DNA from: Nageia nagi | Lineage: Eukaryota; Pinophyta | DNA length: 64,000 nucleotides | Assembly (NCBI GenBank): GCA_050084985.1 | Contig: JBITNC010000001.1 | Span: 195,982,001 to 196,046,000 of the forward strand | Direction: 5' to 3' | In this document: positions 36,557 through 48,440 of the stretch, in pieces | Position numbering within the stretch: the first letter of the stretch is position 1 | How the letters are laid out: each line of letters begins with the position of its first letter | The notes under the pieces: model-generated | What the model saw: the letters and a program-made list of their open reading frames with translations, nothing else | Databases searched by the model: none | What the model was told of the DNA's origin: nothing | Program-made: the position numbers and the translations under genes

Positions 36557-38007
36557 TTGAGAATGATGATGCTTTTTTTAGAATCTATGGGTGCTAGAAC
36601 TCAATATCCAACTAGGCATGAAAAGAGGACTCACAAACATTATCTAGATGTACATGCTTGTTTTGGTGAATCTATGGAGGATAAAATTGAAGGGTTGGTA
36701 GAGTTTCCATTTTCCACACCATTAGAATTAGAAATGGCTTGGTTGAATGAAGAGATACAAGAGTTCAACATTGGTTCTCAAGAGACACTACAATTATTAA
36801 AAATAGGTAAACTCCTTGAGGAACCTTTGCAAAATGAGTTGATTCAATCCTTTCATGATTATTCTAAATTATTTGCATGTTCATATAAAGATATACCTAA
36901 ATTAGATAAAAATTTTGTCGTACATAACTTGGTTTTTGAGAAAGGAGTAGTTCCTATAAAGCAAAAACTGAGAAAGATACCTTTTTAGATTTCTTTACTA
37001 ATCAAGAAAGAAATTGAGAAACTATTGGAAGCTAGTTTTATTAGACCCATTGATTATTTAGAATGGATGGCCAATGTAGTTTTGGTAAAGGAACCTATAG
37101 GTGAAATTAGAGTATGTACTAATTTTAGAGATCTCAATAAATCATATCCAAAAGATGACTTCCCACTACCCAACATAGATATGATCATTGACAATTTGGT
37201 AGGTTATGAGATGTTACCATTTATGGATGGATTTATAGGATATAATCAAATCAAAATAAATGAAAGTGATCAACATAAAATAACCTTTAGAACTCCTTGG
37301 GGCAACTTTTGCTACAAACTAATGCCATTTGGTCTTAAGAATGCAAGGGCCATATATCAAAGAGCAATAATAACCATGTTTCATGACTTTATTTATAAAA
37401 TAGTAGAGGTCTATGTAGATGATATCTTGATAAAATCAAAGAATAAAGAAGATCATGTCAAGGATGTAAAAGTAGCATTTTAAAGAATGAAGAAGTACAA
37501 GTTAAGAATCAAGCCTCAAAAATGTGTATTTATGGTAACATTAGGAAAACTCTTGGGGCACATTGTTTCTAGGAGAGGAGTTGAAGTGGATCCAAAGAAA
37601 ATTAAAGCCATCATAGAAATGTTTTTTACTATGAATCTTAAGTAATTAAGATTCCTACAAGGTAAGATTAAAGCTATTAGAAGATTCATTTGTCAATTAA
37701 TATATAAGATAGCTCCTATATCTCATTTACTTAAGAAAGAATTTGAGTTTAAATGGGATGTTAAGTGTCAAGAAGCATTTGATAGAATAAAAAAAAAATT
37801 GCTACATCCACTAGTATTAGCTCCATATAGGCATGGAGAACCTCTTTGGCTCTATGTCTTAGCTACAAAACATGGATTTGGGGTAATTTTGGCAAAGAAA
37901 GAAGAAGATGGTAAAGAGAGAGTAGTCTACTTTATTAGTATAACTTTGAAAGAATATGAAATTAGGTACACACCTATTAAGAAGTTATGTCAATGCATAG
38001 TGTTTGC
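36557..38007 (+). pseudogene. Element C reverse transcriptase and first RNase H, cut by D
   Basis: RT: ANVVLVKEPIGEIRVCTNFR, YPKDDFPLPNIDMIIDNL, MPFGLKNARAIYQRA and VEVYVDDILIKS (YVDD at about 37,412). Connection GKLLGHIVSRRGVEVDPKK. RNase H: PLWLYVLATKHGFGVILAKK, where the usual first Asp appears replaced by Tyr/Val context, then YEIRYTPIKKLCQCIVFAV ending at 38,007 at D's LTR. Few stops (36,986; 37,481; 37,643), so this is the best preserved pol segment of C. Confidence 0.88.
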
Positions 38008-38409
38008 TGTTAGGATCCCACATCCTAACATTTTAGTGGTAATACTAGTATTTTATTTAATTATTGGTATATATTATAAATTGTAATATTATGATTGTAA
38101 GGATGGGGCTCAATTTTGCATTACTATTAGGGTTAGGGTTAGTTTAATATAAATAGATAGAGGTTTATGGAGAAATGCATCTTGAACATTACTTTTTCAC
38201 TTTTGGGAGTTGTAAGGAGGTAGCCCCCTCAAAGCAACCTATGATTCTATTACTATTCAGTAAAATCCTATCCTTATCTGCTATTTTGTGTTCTATTTAT
38301 CAATGCATGCTCTATTATTTCCATAGATAATTATCATTTTTTGTATCTCAAATCAATATTCATTTTATTTCTATAATATTTCCCTTTTTATAATTGTAGC
38401 ATCATAACA
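38008..38409 (+). repeat. 5' LTR of element D
   Basis: 402 bp, TGTTAGGATC...CATAACA. The first 23 bp fold on themselves (TGTTAGGA / TCCTAACA around 7 nt). Contains two adjacent gttaggg-like units near 38,131. Confidence 0.8.
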
Positions 38410-38410
38410 T

Positions 38411-38424
38411 CTAGTATTAGAGCT
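38411..38424 (+). promoter_or_regulatory. Primer binding site of element D (tRNA-iMet type)
   Basis: ctagtattagagct, the iMet form tggtatcagagct with two transition changes, directly after the LTR. Confidence 0.7.
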
Positions 38425-39093
38425 CTTTCTAGGGCCATTCTACTATAGGAAAATTAAAAAAAAAAATCTTAGAGGTCTAAGCTAGAAACCTTGTATTATG
38501 GGTTTTAAAATATCCATAAGGATCTATCATTTTTGGCTAAACACACTTTCCCATAAAGCTATGTGTGAAGTGAGGTACAAAAAACTCTACACCAATACCC
38601 AAGCCTTAGACAAAACCCTACATGGAATTGGACTTCATGTACCAAAAAGTATATCGAAGACTATCTAGGCTATAAATTGAAATTAGGTAGGAAGTTGTGT
38701 CAACCATCTATAAATTATAGTGCACCAGTAAGTGTTGCTGGAAAGTTACTTATCATAGAAGCCATCTCCATAGCCTCTTTCTTTACAAAAATTGGATAGG
38801 AGGGGTGTTTAGACAAGCCTACAGAGTAAATAATCCTTACCCTAGAATTGTTCCTTCACATAAAAAACCTTGATTTAAGAAATAGAATGTATGAGATGCA
38901 ATTTTTTAGAGCCACCAAAAATAGCAATTCGAAGGTAGCAAAAAATTTTGAAAATCATCATCAGGAGACCTACCCCATTGTGATCATATTTTTAAGCTAA
39001 ACATTTTGATATATTACACCCACACACTTTTTTGAGCACTTTTAAAAATAGCATTTTCTAGAAATATTAGCTTCAAAAATAGTAATTTCCAAA

Positions 39094-40160
39094 AATGGCA
39101 TCTAAAGTAAGATCCCAAATAGCAGCATAAGATGATCCTACCATGATGACATTTCAAAATATGATCCAACAAATGGTAGATACACTTACCAACAAATGGT
39201 AGATACACTTACCAATACATTTAGGGTAGAAATCCAATAAATACAAACCCAAATATAGACCCTTGATAGTAAATGTGATAGTGTTCAACTAAGTCTTAGT
39301 CATACCAATAATGTATCTAGTTCATAGTAATCAGGGCAATCAAGAAATCCAAAGGGTATCATCATAACTTTTAGAGGAAAAAAGGTGGTTTCATTCTTCC
39401 ATGCACAACCCAATTAGATTTTCCACAATTTAATGGAGATAATCCCATTGGATAGATTTATAAGTTTGGACATTATTTCACATTGAACCACATCCCAAAG
39501 GATTTGATGGTGCATATGGAAACTTTTTATTTGGATTGTGAAGCTCTCCAAAGGCACTAGTGATACTCAAAGATGCATCCTACTCCTTCATGTAATGAAT
39601 TCACTCAAAACTTATTGATCCATTTTGGTCCTAGTGACTATGAAGATTTCACAAGGGCATTGACCAAGTTATGTAAAACTACCAAATTCAAAGAATACCA
39701 AAATCAATTTGAGAAATTGGCAAATCACATAGAGGGGTTGGATGATGCATTTTTCATAAGTTATTTTAATAGTGGCTTAAAGGAAGAAATTAAACTAAAG
39801 GTCAAAATGTTTAATCCCAAAACTATGATGGATGCTATTGCCTTACTAAAGCTCATTGAAGTTAAAGCCAATGCTCATTGATGAAATCCAAGACCTCTAT
39901 TCACTAAAACACATAATATTTTTAATTCCTCTAATAATACAAGTGCCCCACCATCAAATCACATAATGTAAACTAAGAAGTTAACATGGGAGGAAATGGA
40001 AGAGCCTCAAAATAAAGGCTTATGTTGTAATTATGATGAGAAATTTATTTGTGGTCATTGTTGTACACAACAAAAGTTATATTTTCTTGATGTTGATGCT
40101 TCTAGTGAGGAGGAATATGAGAGTGCATTTGAAGAAGATATAAAGGAAATTCTATATGAG
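39094..40160 (+). pseudogene. Element D gag, broken
   Basis: N-terminal MASKVRSQIAA at 39,097 and MIQQMVDTLTN; the capsid is best seen in the open stretch 39,573-39,881: NEFTQNLLIHFGPSDYEDFT then FEKLANHIEGLDDAFFISYF and MFNPKTMMDAIALLKLIE, the chromovirus gag pattern. The finger GLCCNYDEKFICGHCC is at about 40,018-40,065, with CX2C reduced to C-C-N-Y. Stops and frame changes occur before 39,573. Confidence 0.82.
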
Positions 40161-40239
40161 GAGGCCTAAATTATCTCTTACAATGCATTGGTAGGAATTA
40201 CCACCCCTTAAAATATTAAGGTTAAAGGGTTTTTTTAAA

Positions 40240-40790
40240 ACCACCCTCTCATAATATTGTTGGATTTAGAAGTACTCATAATTTCATTGATCCACGAGTG
40301 GTTAAGGTTGCTGACCATTACATCTACCCTACAAATAATTTTGAAGTTATGGTTAGTAATGGAGGAAAAATAGCTTGTAAAGGCACATGTCAGAATGTCA
40401 AACTAAGCATGGACCACTATACTTTGAAAAGCAACATGTACACATTACCACTTGGGGGATGTGATATAGTTTTGGGGGTACAATGGTTGAGTACTTTGGG
40501 CACCATACAATGGAACTTTGTAAAGCTATAGATGACTTAAAAATAGATGAACAAGAGCATACTCTTAGGGGATTATAGGGTGGATCTATACAAGTTGGGA
40601 GCTTACATTGCATGGAAAAGATCCTACGAAAAACTAGAAAAGGGATGCTAGCATAATTATACTCCTTATCAATTACTAAATTTGAAATCATAGAGCATAA
40701 GGATCTATAACCCATCTTAAGTAAGCATTCAAGTACCTTTGAGGAACCAATGGGCTTACCACCCTAGCGATCACATGATCATGCTATCTA
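40240..40790 (+). pseudogene. Element D protease, broken
   Basis: RSTHNFIDPRVVKVADH (about 40,270-40,320) corresponds to the flap side of the active site (the D-S/T-G itself is garbled upstream), followed by an open stretch 40,298-40,531 ending GGCDIVLGVQWLSTLGTIQW, the conserved C-terminal retropepsin strand. Several stops follow before RT. Confidence 0.78.
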
Positions 40791-41170
40791 GTTAATGCTA
40801 GGAAGTCACCCACCAAACATTCATCCTTATTGGTATCCTTTTTTACAAAAAAATAAAATTGAAAAATTAGTTAAGGAACTATTGGATGTAGGAGTAATCC
40901 AACCTAGTGTAATCCCATATTCTTCTCCAATTATATTAGTTCATAAGAAAGATGGTTCCTAGCATATGTGTGTGCATTTCAGAGCCCTCAACAAAATTAC
41001 CATCAAGGATAAATTTTCCATCCTATTCATTGATGAATTATTGGATGAACTACATGGAGAAAGATATTTTTCCAAACTAGACCTGTGATCTAGGTATCAC
41101 CAAATTTGTCTCAAGGAGGAAGATATATTGAAAATTGCTTTTCATACCCATGAGGTCCATTATGAGTTCC
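40791..41170 (+). pseudogene. Element D reverse transcriptase, N-terminal half only
   Basis: [46 protein letters not shown] and [12 protein letters not shown] followed by RYHQICLKEEDILKIAFHTH. It stops before the FxDD active site: at about 41,168 the reading passes into C's RNase H C-terminal part. Confidence 0.82.
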
Positions 41171-42040
41171 TATCAAGAACTCATGTACTTACTCAGCTAG
41201 ACCCATTAAGATATCTAATGTCAAAACCATGCCTTAATGGAAGGTTAGCAAAATGGATCATGCTACTTTAAGAGATTGATCTCAAGTTTATGATACAAAA
41301 ATCAATTAAAGGGTAGGTAGTCATAGATTTTGTTGCAGAGTTTCCCATGAAAGATAGTATAGAACTATGAGAAGAATATTAGGATGAATGTGCTTTGGCA
41401 AAAACCATAAAATGTGTAGAAGAGGATCACTTTCAACCTTCTTCTAAACAAAATAGGAATTCTAATGTTCCATTTTTAGATGTGTCAAAATGCTAAAAAA
41501 TGTATTTTGATGGATCATGATGCATACAAGGTTTAGGAGTAGGAATAGCATTGATATTGCCTCAAAATGATGTTATTCCTATGTCATATAAACTATCATT
41601 TGAATGTACTAACAATATGGTAGAATATGAGGCTCTCATATTAGGATTGAAAGTAGTTATAGAGATTGGTATTACGCATTTGCATATTTATGGGGATTCA
41701 TAGCTGATAGTGAATCAAGTCAATGAGATCTACAACACCAAGGGTGATAAGCTTATTCCATATAAAGTTATTATTACAAAATTCCTAACTTGATTTAAAG
41801 AGTATCAACTAGAAAACATTCCAAGGAGTAAGAACAAGTTGGCTGATGCAATGGTAAATGTAGCTTCACTTATACCAATTGAGATAGAAGGTAGGTAGAC
41901 TAATTTCACTATCAAGAAGTTGGGAACTCCATCAATTATTGAGGAGGACCTAAAAAGGGTAGGTTTTGCTCAAAAGGTTGGTTATGAGCTAAGTCCTTGA
42001 TACCAACACATATTCAAATATTTGAGGGATAACTTATTGA
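41171..42040 (+). pseudogene. Element C RNase H end and second (archaeal-type) RNase H
   Basis: VLTQLDPLRYLMSKPCLNGR (about 41,187-41,245) and IDLKFMIQKSIKG continue C's first RNase H. The second RNase H shows KMYFDGS (first Asp, about 41,499), CTNNMVEYEALILGLKV (Glu, about 41,607) and HIYGDS.LIVNQVN (Asp, about 41,690), then NIPRSKNKLADAMVN. All three acidic positions are present although stops interrupt the frame. Two RNase H domains mark the Tat lineage. Confidence 0.85.
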
Positions 42041-43255
42041 TGCCAAACATGATAAGAGAGAACATATTAGAATAAAAAGGCTTGCTATGAAATATGTCAT
42101 CATTGGTGATATACTTTATAAAAGATCATTTAATGGTATTCTTTTGAGATGTCTTCATGATGAGAAGATTGAAATAGCATTAGAGCATGCTCATGGAGGG
42201 GCATGTGGATTTCATTTCAATGGAAGATCAATTTATGGAAAGTTGATTAGAATGGGTTATTAGTGGCCCACCATGGAACATGATTGTTATGAACATGTCA
42301 AGAAGTGTGAGCAATGTCAAAAGCATGAAAATTTAGAATTGACACTGACTCAAGAGTTGAACTTTGTTACATCATCATGGCCTTTCTCAATGTGGGATTT
42401 GGATTTCATGGGTGTTATCAATCCTCCATCTAGTGAGGGGCATAATTTTATCTTGGTTGCCACTGAATACTACACTAAATGGGTTGAGGCACTTCCTTTG
42501 AAAATAGCTATACAAAAACATGTTATCAATTTCATCAAAGAATATATCATTTGCAGATTTGGCATACCTCAAAAGTTGATCATGTATAATGATGTGAATT
42601 TTATAAGAAATGATATCAGAGAATTTTGTAAAAAGATGAAGGTTGAATAGAGATTTTCTTTAGTTTATTATCCTTAAGAAAATGGACTAGCTAAAGCAAC
42701 AAACAAAACAATCAAGAATATATTGGAAAAAACTATCAAAAAGAATGGTAGGGATTGGCATGATCAATTACCATATGCTTTATGGGCATATAGAACAAGT
42801 GAAATAACAACAATAGGCACTACTCCATACTCTCTTTTGTATGGTGATGAAGCAATCATTCCCCTTGAAATCAAGATCCCTTCTTTGAGAATTGCACTCA
42901 AAGATATCATGAAAGGACCACAAAAATGGAAAGCAAGGTTAAATCAGCTAGAGGCATTAGATAAAAAAAGAATTAACAACTAGAGCATATTAGAACATAT
43001 CAATAAAGAATAAAGAGGGCCTATGGAAAGAAAATGGTGCCCAAAGCATTTAAGGTTGGGGATATGGTTCTCCAAGAGAATGTTTCTAACACTATAGCAA
43101 AGGATGAACTTAAAGGAAAGTTTGAACCAAATTGGGTTGGCTCATACATCATCACAAAGGTCTTTTGTAGAGATGCATATAGATTATTTACATTGGATGG
43201 TGAGGTTATAAAAAATCCCATCAATGCTAGGCACCTAAAGAAGTATCACATCTAG
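42041..43255 (+). pseudogene. Element C integrase, broken
   Basis: HHCC: AHGGACGFHFNGRSI then CEQCQKHENLE. Core: MWDLDFMGVINPPSS (D), FGIPQKLIMYNDVNFI (where the D-N-G context is altered) and ENGLAKATNKTIKN, in which the catalytic Glu reads Lys. LPYALWAYRT then IGTTPYSLLYGDEAIIPLEI is well kept. The C-terminal part lies in another frame (43,034-43,255): FEPNWVGSYIITKV, AYRLFTLDGEVI and INARHLKKYHI, ending at TAG 43,253. No chromodomain, as expected for this group. Confidence 0.88.
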
Positions 43256-44091
43256 GTGACTTATGGGTTGTCCCATGCATCTATTTCTATAAAAATGTTA
43301 CTAAAGAAATAAGTATAGAATAGATGGCACAAAATCCAAAACTAAAGATCATTTTAGTATTATAAGAAGAGTGCTAGTGCTCCATTTTAGCAATAAAAGC
43401 ATCACCCATGGTCCTATTGTACAGTTAGAAATAGCAAAAATAAAGATCATAAAATACCTTTAGTGTAGAGTTTTAGCTCCCAGATCATAAGATTTGCATG
43501 CCTCTTGGTAGAGTCTTAGCTCTCATGTCATCATTCTAGTTTCATGCCTCTTGGTAGAGTTTTAGCTCCACCCCTCATTACAATATAGCTCTTGGTGTAG
43601 AGTTTTATTTCTCATACTCACTGCAATATGCCTCTTGGTAGAGTTTCAGCTCCTAGTTTTATCATTATGCCTCTCAATAAGAAGTTCAACTTCCATAAGA
43701 TTAATGGATAGAATCATTAATGACATGAGATGGATGTACTCAACATATCAAACTATATCAAAAATATGGGTAATTATCATCAGTGACCTCTTCATAGATG
43801 GCTATGGACCCTAGAACTCTTTCTTTTGTAGGTCATCATTAGAGATCATGGAGCATAATAACATCAACTAGGGGTAACATGGTGGATGTCATATGAGGGG
43901 GTTTTCTTAAACTCATACCTTTTTTCAATATAATTGCTTATATTTCTTATATTTTTATCATAGTTTAGTATCAAAATAGATTGATTAGTGTTGGTATAAT
44001 GCTTTTCCATACCTATCAATATTTGATTGTTATGTCATCTCGGTTATACTTTGAATGAAAAATCTCAATGCACCTTTTCAATTTTTCATCC
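43256..44091. other. Element C 3' untranslated region
   Basis: Between integrase and polypurine tract; contains the tandem repeat at 43,460. No gene seen. Confidence 0.6.
43460..43690. repeat. About 42-bp tandem repeat in C's 3' region
   Basis: Five to six degenerate units marked by atgcctcttggtagagttttagctcc; cctcttggt-type starts at 43,501, 43,547, 43,589, 43,631 and 43,670 (steps 46, 42, 42, 39). Confidence 0.85.
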
Positions 44092-44104
44092 AAAGTGGGG
44101 AATC
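44092..44104 (+). promoter_or_regulatory. Polypurine tract of element C
   Basis: aaagtggggaatc immediately before the 3' LTR. Confidence 0.8.
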
Positions 44105-44892
44105 TATTATCACCTAAAATTAATTTATGCATTTAATTTAATACATTAGAAAATATGTGTTCACACTTATATATCTAGTTCAATAATATTAATGCTATTT
44201 TGGATATGATCAATATATATCATTGAATTACTATATTGTTGTTTATGTAGGTGCATGTTGACCTAAGGAGTAGGTCATATTATTATCTATATAAATAGGG
44301 ATCTAATAGTAAGTCCACATCAAGGATATACATTATCCCATATCTTGTCTTGATGATGGCAATATTTTAGGTGTCTCTTGACACCACCATTCAGGGTTGG
44401 GTTTGTGTACTTCCTTATGCAAGCATCTTGACAATTCTAAACTTATTTGAGTATCAAATCAAGACCATTAAGAGTCCATGTGGAGGCATAGAGTTAGTTT
44501 AAAATGGACTACAATCTAATGAAGATTATCGATGCTTATCTATAGACAAAAGCAAACTATCGATGCTTCTTCCAAGTATAAAATAGACTACCTATGGCCC
44601 TCTTTTTGGATCATCTTGCTCCATAACTTTGGGTTCAGAATTAATTAGTTGTTGAGGCTTCATCACTATCTTTTGTTCATCCATATCAAGTACATTCCAT
44701 GAGTTAAGTACATAAATTCAATCTTATTTGGTAATGCAATTTCAATTTCAATTATTCATTATCTTCTATATTAGATTATCTTGTTATAAATTACTATCCG
44801 TTAGCACAAAATTTACAAATAGATATAATATTATTTTGGGAATATATGTATTTATTTATTTATATTCTTGAATACAATTTTATTTGTAAACA
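44105..44892 (+). repeat. 3' LTR of element C
   Basis: 788 bp, same length as the 5' copy; starts TATTATCACC and ends TTTGTAAACA, followed by CCCAC. Confidence 0.95.
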
Positions 44893-44897
44893 CCCAC
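44893..44897. repeat. Target-site duplication of element C, right copy
   Basis: CCCAC, identical to 33,372-33,376. Confidence 0.95.
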
Positions 44898-44905
44898 TTC
44901 ATGTT

Positions 44906-47660
44906 TAAATATTAAATACTATCTTTTGAATAAACTCTTCAGCATTTTCTAGAATCTCCTCACTTTGTTCCTCAAGAATGGTAGTTTCAATAGATGTAGG
45001 TTGGGATGTTGATCCCAACTTGGCTACTATCAAGACTTCTCTTTGTGTAGTATCCAATGTTTGTATTAAGTTTCTTAATTTTTTTCCCCCGTCCTCTCCT
45101 AGTATCACTATAACTTTAGTCTCCTTCTCTTTTTATTTCACCAAAACATGGTAGTCCATATTATTGTCCTTAATTATTAATTTTAGTGCATTATTATCCT
45201 TCAAAGATTTGAGTAGCTTCTCCTTGGCTATAGATGCATTAACTAGGCTTTTCCTTGCTTTTTCAACTTGAAAAATAAAGTTATTTACATATTTTTTCAA
45301 ATTATCAAAGTTGGACTACAAAATAAAATAAATATGATACTTAGTCATTAGATATGAAAACGTTAATAAAATAAGAAAATGAAAATGAAATTGCTAACAT
45401 CATTGTTACTTCTACTACTTCTTTTGCAAATTCAACAATTTCCACCTTCTGGATGTCATTGTTCTAATAATTATAGTAGGCCTAGGCTTTAGAATCTAAA
45501 TTTTCTAACCTTGTTAAAAAGTGATTGATGTCAATGTCAGCATATGGGGAAGTAAACTTTATCTTTTCTAATGTGGCTACTTTTAAATGTGCCACAAACC
45601 TCTCTAGAGAGTTTTATAACTCCAAAAATATCTTATCCCTCTTCCCATGGTTTGTAAACCTTGAATTGATCTCCTTGAACAACACTTTGGCATGAAATTC
45701 CCATATCTTTGCATTGAGAAGTTTAGGAAGAATAGAATTTCTATTGTGGGAATTTCTTCTTTCATTATTTTTCTACTTCTCCCCCTTATTTTAGGAGTAC
45801 CTCCCCAATTAGCTGACACATTTGCTAAAATATCTAAAGGTATCTATTTTCCTCTTGGTTGCACCATCACCTAGCCTCTCATAGAAGGATTAGAGGGTGA
45901 AAGCACTGCTCATGAAATAGTGGCTTGGTTCTATGGGACTAAAATATTGGGCATCCCATTGTAAAAAATGAAATTTATTAAATTAGTAATTTATTAAAAA
46001 ATAAAACATTATATGAAGGTATTCAACATAGGCAATTTTCCTTACCTTCTAGTTGCAAGAGTTCTGTGGATTCTACAGAAATGGGTTTTATCTATGTAAC
46101 TTTCTCTATTGGTACTAAAGAAACTATATTTTGAAACATGTTTGCATTTGTAAACAATAACCAATTAAATATATTTACAAAATAGAATAAATGATTATCT
46201 ACAATGAGTAATTTTAAATATGATCATCATGAATATTAAATAAGTAATTAATGATCATCAATGAGTTATCCATGTTGATTATCAATGAGATTGCATAGAT
46301 GATCATCTACGTAATCTCATAGATGATTATTTATGCAATTTCATTGATTATCAACATGGATAAATCATTAACGATCATCATTGAGTTACACATGATAATT
46401 GATAGTGCTATCCTAAAGATGATTATCAATGATATTCTACAAATAGCCAATGATTAACTAGGACTTGGATAGTAGAGTTGTGTTGTTGCTATTATTCAAC
46501 TTTATTTTCATCATCAATATTAATTTGAGAATTTTATTTGATTGAGGAGATAGACTATGACTATGTTATGAAATAAAAAAAATTATCATAAGAATTTTAG
46601 ATGATATTTACATTTCTCCTACACCTTTTTAAAGATTTCCTCACCAAGGGTGAGTCAAACTCCCCTTGTGAATCTCCATAATCCTCTGGCTATATTCCTT
46701 TTATTGTAGTCTTTATGTGAAAGATTGAATCTACTTCCTTTCTTTACATTAAGTTTAAACAACATTTTTAATGAATCATTAAAAATTACCAATTATGTAT
46801 TAAAATTTGAGTACCCACAAAATTCCAAATAAAAACATAGATAATGACTATTGTACCTACACTTGTTATGTAATCAGTATTAAAGATTTGAGTTGACTAT
46901 GATTAATTGTTGGAGTTGGGGTGATTTGAAGAGAATACAAGGCCTCATTGTATAAAGCAAGAAAATAGTTGCAGGTGGATAAGTAAACATTTTAAGATTT
47001 TAATATGTTGATAGTGCTAATGTCAGTTCAGATCCTATCAGCAACAAAAGAGCACTAGTCAAATCTTTTATGCTTAATACATATTAGAATGTAAAAAATC
47101 CCCCAAAATGTAATGTATAAAGCTCTACCTTGTAAAATCATTCTTGCTTGGAAAAACTCTATAATAGCTTTAAGGAAATGGTTGTGGACATCATGCAAAT
47201 TAAGACCCCTTCTCAAGGGATTGTAATTAACTACCAAAAATATACTAAATTATAAAATTGTTGGAAGTAAAAAAAATAAAAAAGAATAAAATATAAATCA
47301 AAATCAATACACACAATTCTAAACACTCTCACCTATTAAACACTTAGCCTAAATACCATAATTTATTTCCAGATGAATTTTGTCTTTGTCATTTAACAAA
47401 GTAGCCTTTGTATTGACCTGCTCTTCAGCATCCTTGAATAGAAAACCTATCAACCTATGTACATAAAAGGGTTTAATAGAGAAGAAAACATGTTTTCCAT
47501 GGACTTGATTGTAATAGTCAAATTATCATTATCATAGGAGTTAATAATGGCATCCAGAAAAGATATATCATTTGGAAACATATCCATTGAAACCAATGAC
47601 ATAAGGTTGGATTCTTGTATCCAAGTGAATTTGTATTTAGGAGTGGTAAGAATCTTAAAA
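44906..47660 (-). pseudogene. Unrecognised minus-strand gene with apparent introns, in J
   Basis: Last exon 45,315-44,905: charged, coiled-coil-like (FQVEKARKSLVNASIAKEKL, then EEQSEEILENAEEFIQKIVF). An acceptor TTTATTTTGTAG precedes it and a GT donor lies at 45,398-45,397 (intron 83 bp). Middle exon about 45,938-45,399 (KEINSRFTNHGKRDKIF, LKVATLEKIKFTSPYADIDI), with acceptor ATATTTTAG. An upstream exon ends AGAAG|GTAAGG at 46,046 (intron 107 bp). Further coding-like pieces: EDYGDSQGEFDSPLVRKSLK near 46,680-46,620, LNLHDVHNHFLKAIIEFFQA near 47,200-47,130, and FTWIQESNLMSLVSMDMF near 47,630-47,570. A few stops. Family unknown; it could be a second gene of J or a captured host gene. Confidence 0.4.
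46200..46450. repeat. Palindrome-rich GATGATCATC repeat cluster
   Basis: Repeated gatgatcatc/gattatcaatga units, including a long imperfect inverted repeat: tccatgttgattatcaatgagatt (about 46,269) is mirrored by atttcattgattatcaacatgga (46,338-46,360). It lies within an apparent intron or non-coding part of the minus-strand gene. Confidence 0.8.
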
Positions 47661-47959
47661 ATTTAAGGGAAAATTATATTATTATACCTATAATATGGTA
47701 CACTAATAGTTGCAAGAGCATTAGAGGCTAACATGATGGATTTATGAAGTAGAAGGGCAAGTAACAAGTTGGAAGGTTGCATGGGGAAAGGACAGCCAAG
47801 GGAACATAGAGGTAGTGGTAGAACTAGAGAGGTTGGAGGCTCAAAGTGGTGTCAATATATGTGAAAATTACCTACAAAACCCTTTTTATAACAAGTAACA
47901 CATGTTACCATTAATGATGTATGATCACATTTAATGCATTTTTTGATTTCCAACAAGTC

Positions 47960-48440
47960 ATTTTATTTTGATGGCAGACTATCAATCATGCAAATGCATA
48001 GATGATCGACAATGTATATGAATAGATGATTAATAATTCAAATGCATTATTGATCATATACATAAAAAAAATATGATTATATATGTTTGTTTATAGATAA
48101 TTGCCAAGGCTTTAATGCATATGATCATCAATGCTTGTTTACAGATGATCATCAGTGACTCATTATAGATGATAGTCTTTTGATTAATGTAGATGATCAT
48201 CTTTGCATGATTATAGATGATCATATGTAAATAAGCACTAATGATCATCTATATAAAAGCCTTAATGATCATCTATAAAGAAGCATTAATGATCGTCTAA
48301 GTTTCTATGCAAATGATCATCTAAGCTTCTATGTTGATGATCATTTGAGCTTCTATGCAGATGATTATCTATGAATTTAGGTAGATGTTCATCCCTACCT
48401 TTATTTAGATGACCATTTATACATTTACACTATTGATCAT
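47960..48440. repeat. 24-bp tandem array, right subterminal
   Basis: Units such as agatgatcatctatataaaagcct and aagcttctatgcagatgatcatct at 24-bp spacing (best 48,180-48,380). The core agatgatcatct is a perfect 12-bp palindrome. The minus-strand opening at 48,248-48,054 with an 8-residue 'MII' rhythm is a by-product of the period. Confidence 0.92.

Larger units (their letters stand above)
38008..41170 (+). mobile_element. Element D: truncated chromovirus nested in C
   Basis: 5' LTR 38,008-38,409, primer site, gag, finger, protease, and only the first part of RT. The sequence then returns to C's RNase H region near 41,170 without D integrase, 3' LTR or a second target duplication. A deletion therefore removed D's 3' half and a small part of C. 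The left flank is tttgc. Confidence 0.8.
33377..44892 (+). mobile_element. Element C: Tat-type Ty3/gypsy retrotransposon with nested D
   Basis: LTRs 33,377-34,164 and 44,105-44,892, both 788 bp, with a perfect CCCAC duplication. Primer site at 34,165 and polypurine tract at 44,092-44,104. Interior: gag, protease, RT, RNase H (cut by D at 38,007), then after D the archaeal-type RNase H and integrase. The second RNase H and CEYHQTKGHATNGC gag finger indicate the Tat lineage. By eye the LTRs differ at roughly 8% of positions, older than A. It is inserted in J. Confidence 0.93.

Noticed and set aside
38411-38424. Ty1/copia origin of element D
   Set aside because: iMet primer sites are shared by copia and gypsy elements; D's gag, protease and RT are of the Ty3/gypsy chromovirus type.
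40398-40715. 105-codon minus-strand open frame
   Set aside because: Antisense of element D's protease; the plus strand has the conserved retropepsin motif.
48054-48248. Apparent minus-strand protein with 'MII' repeats
   Set aside because: Same cause: 24-bp period of the right array keeps a frame open.
47960-48440. CRISPR-like array
   Set aside because: Units are contiguous 24-mers without unique spacers, in a plant transposon; it is a minisatellite.
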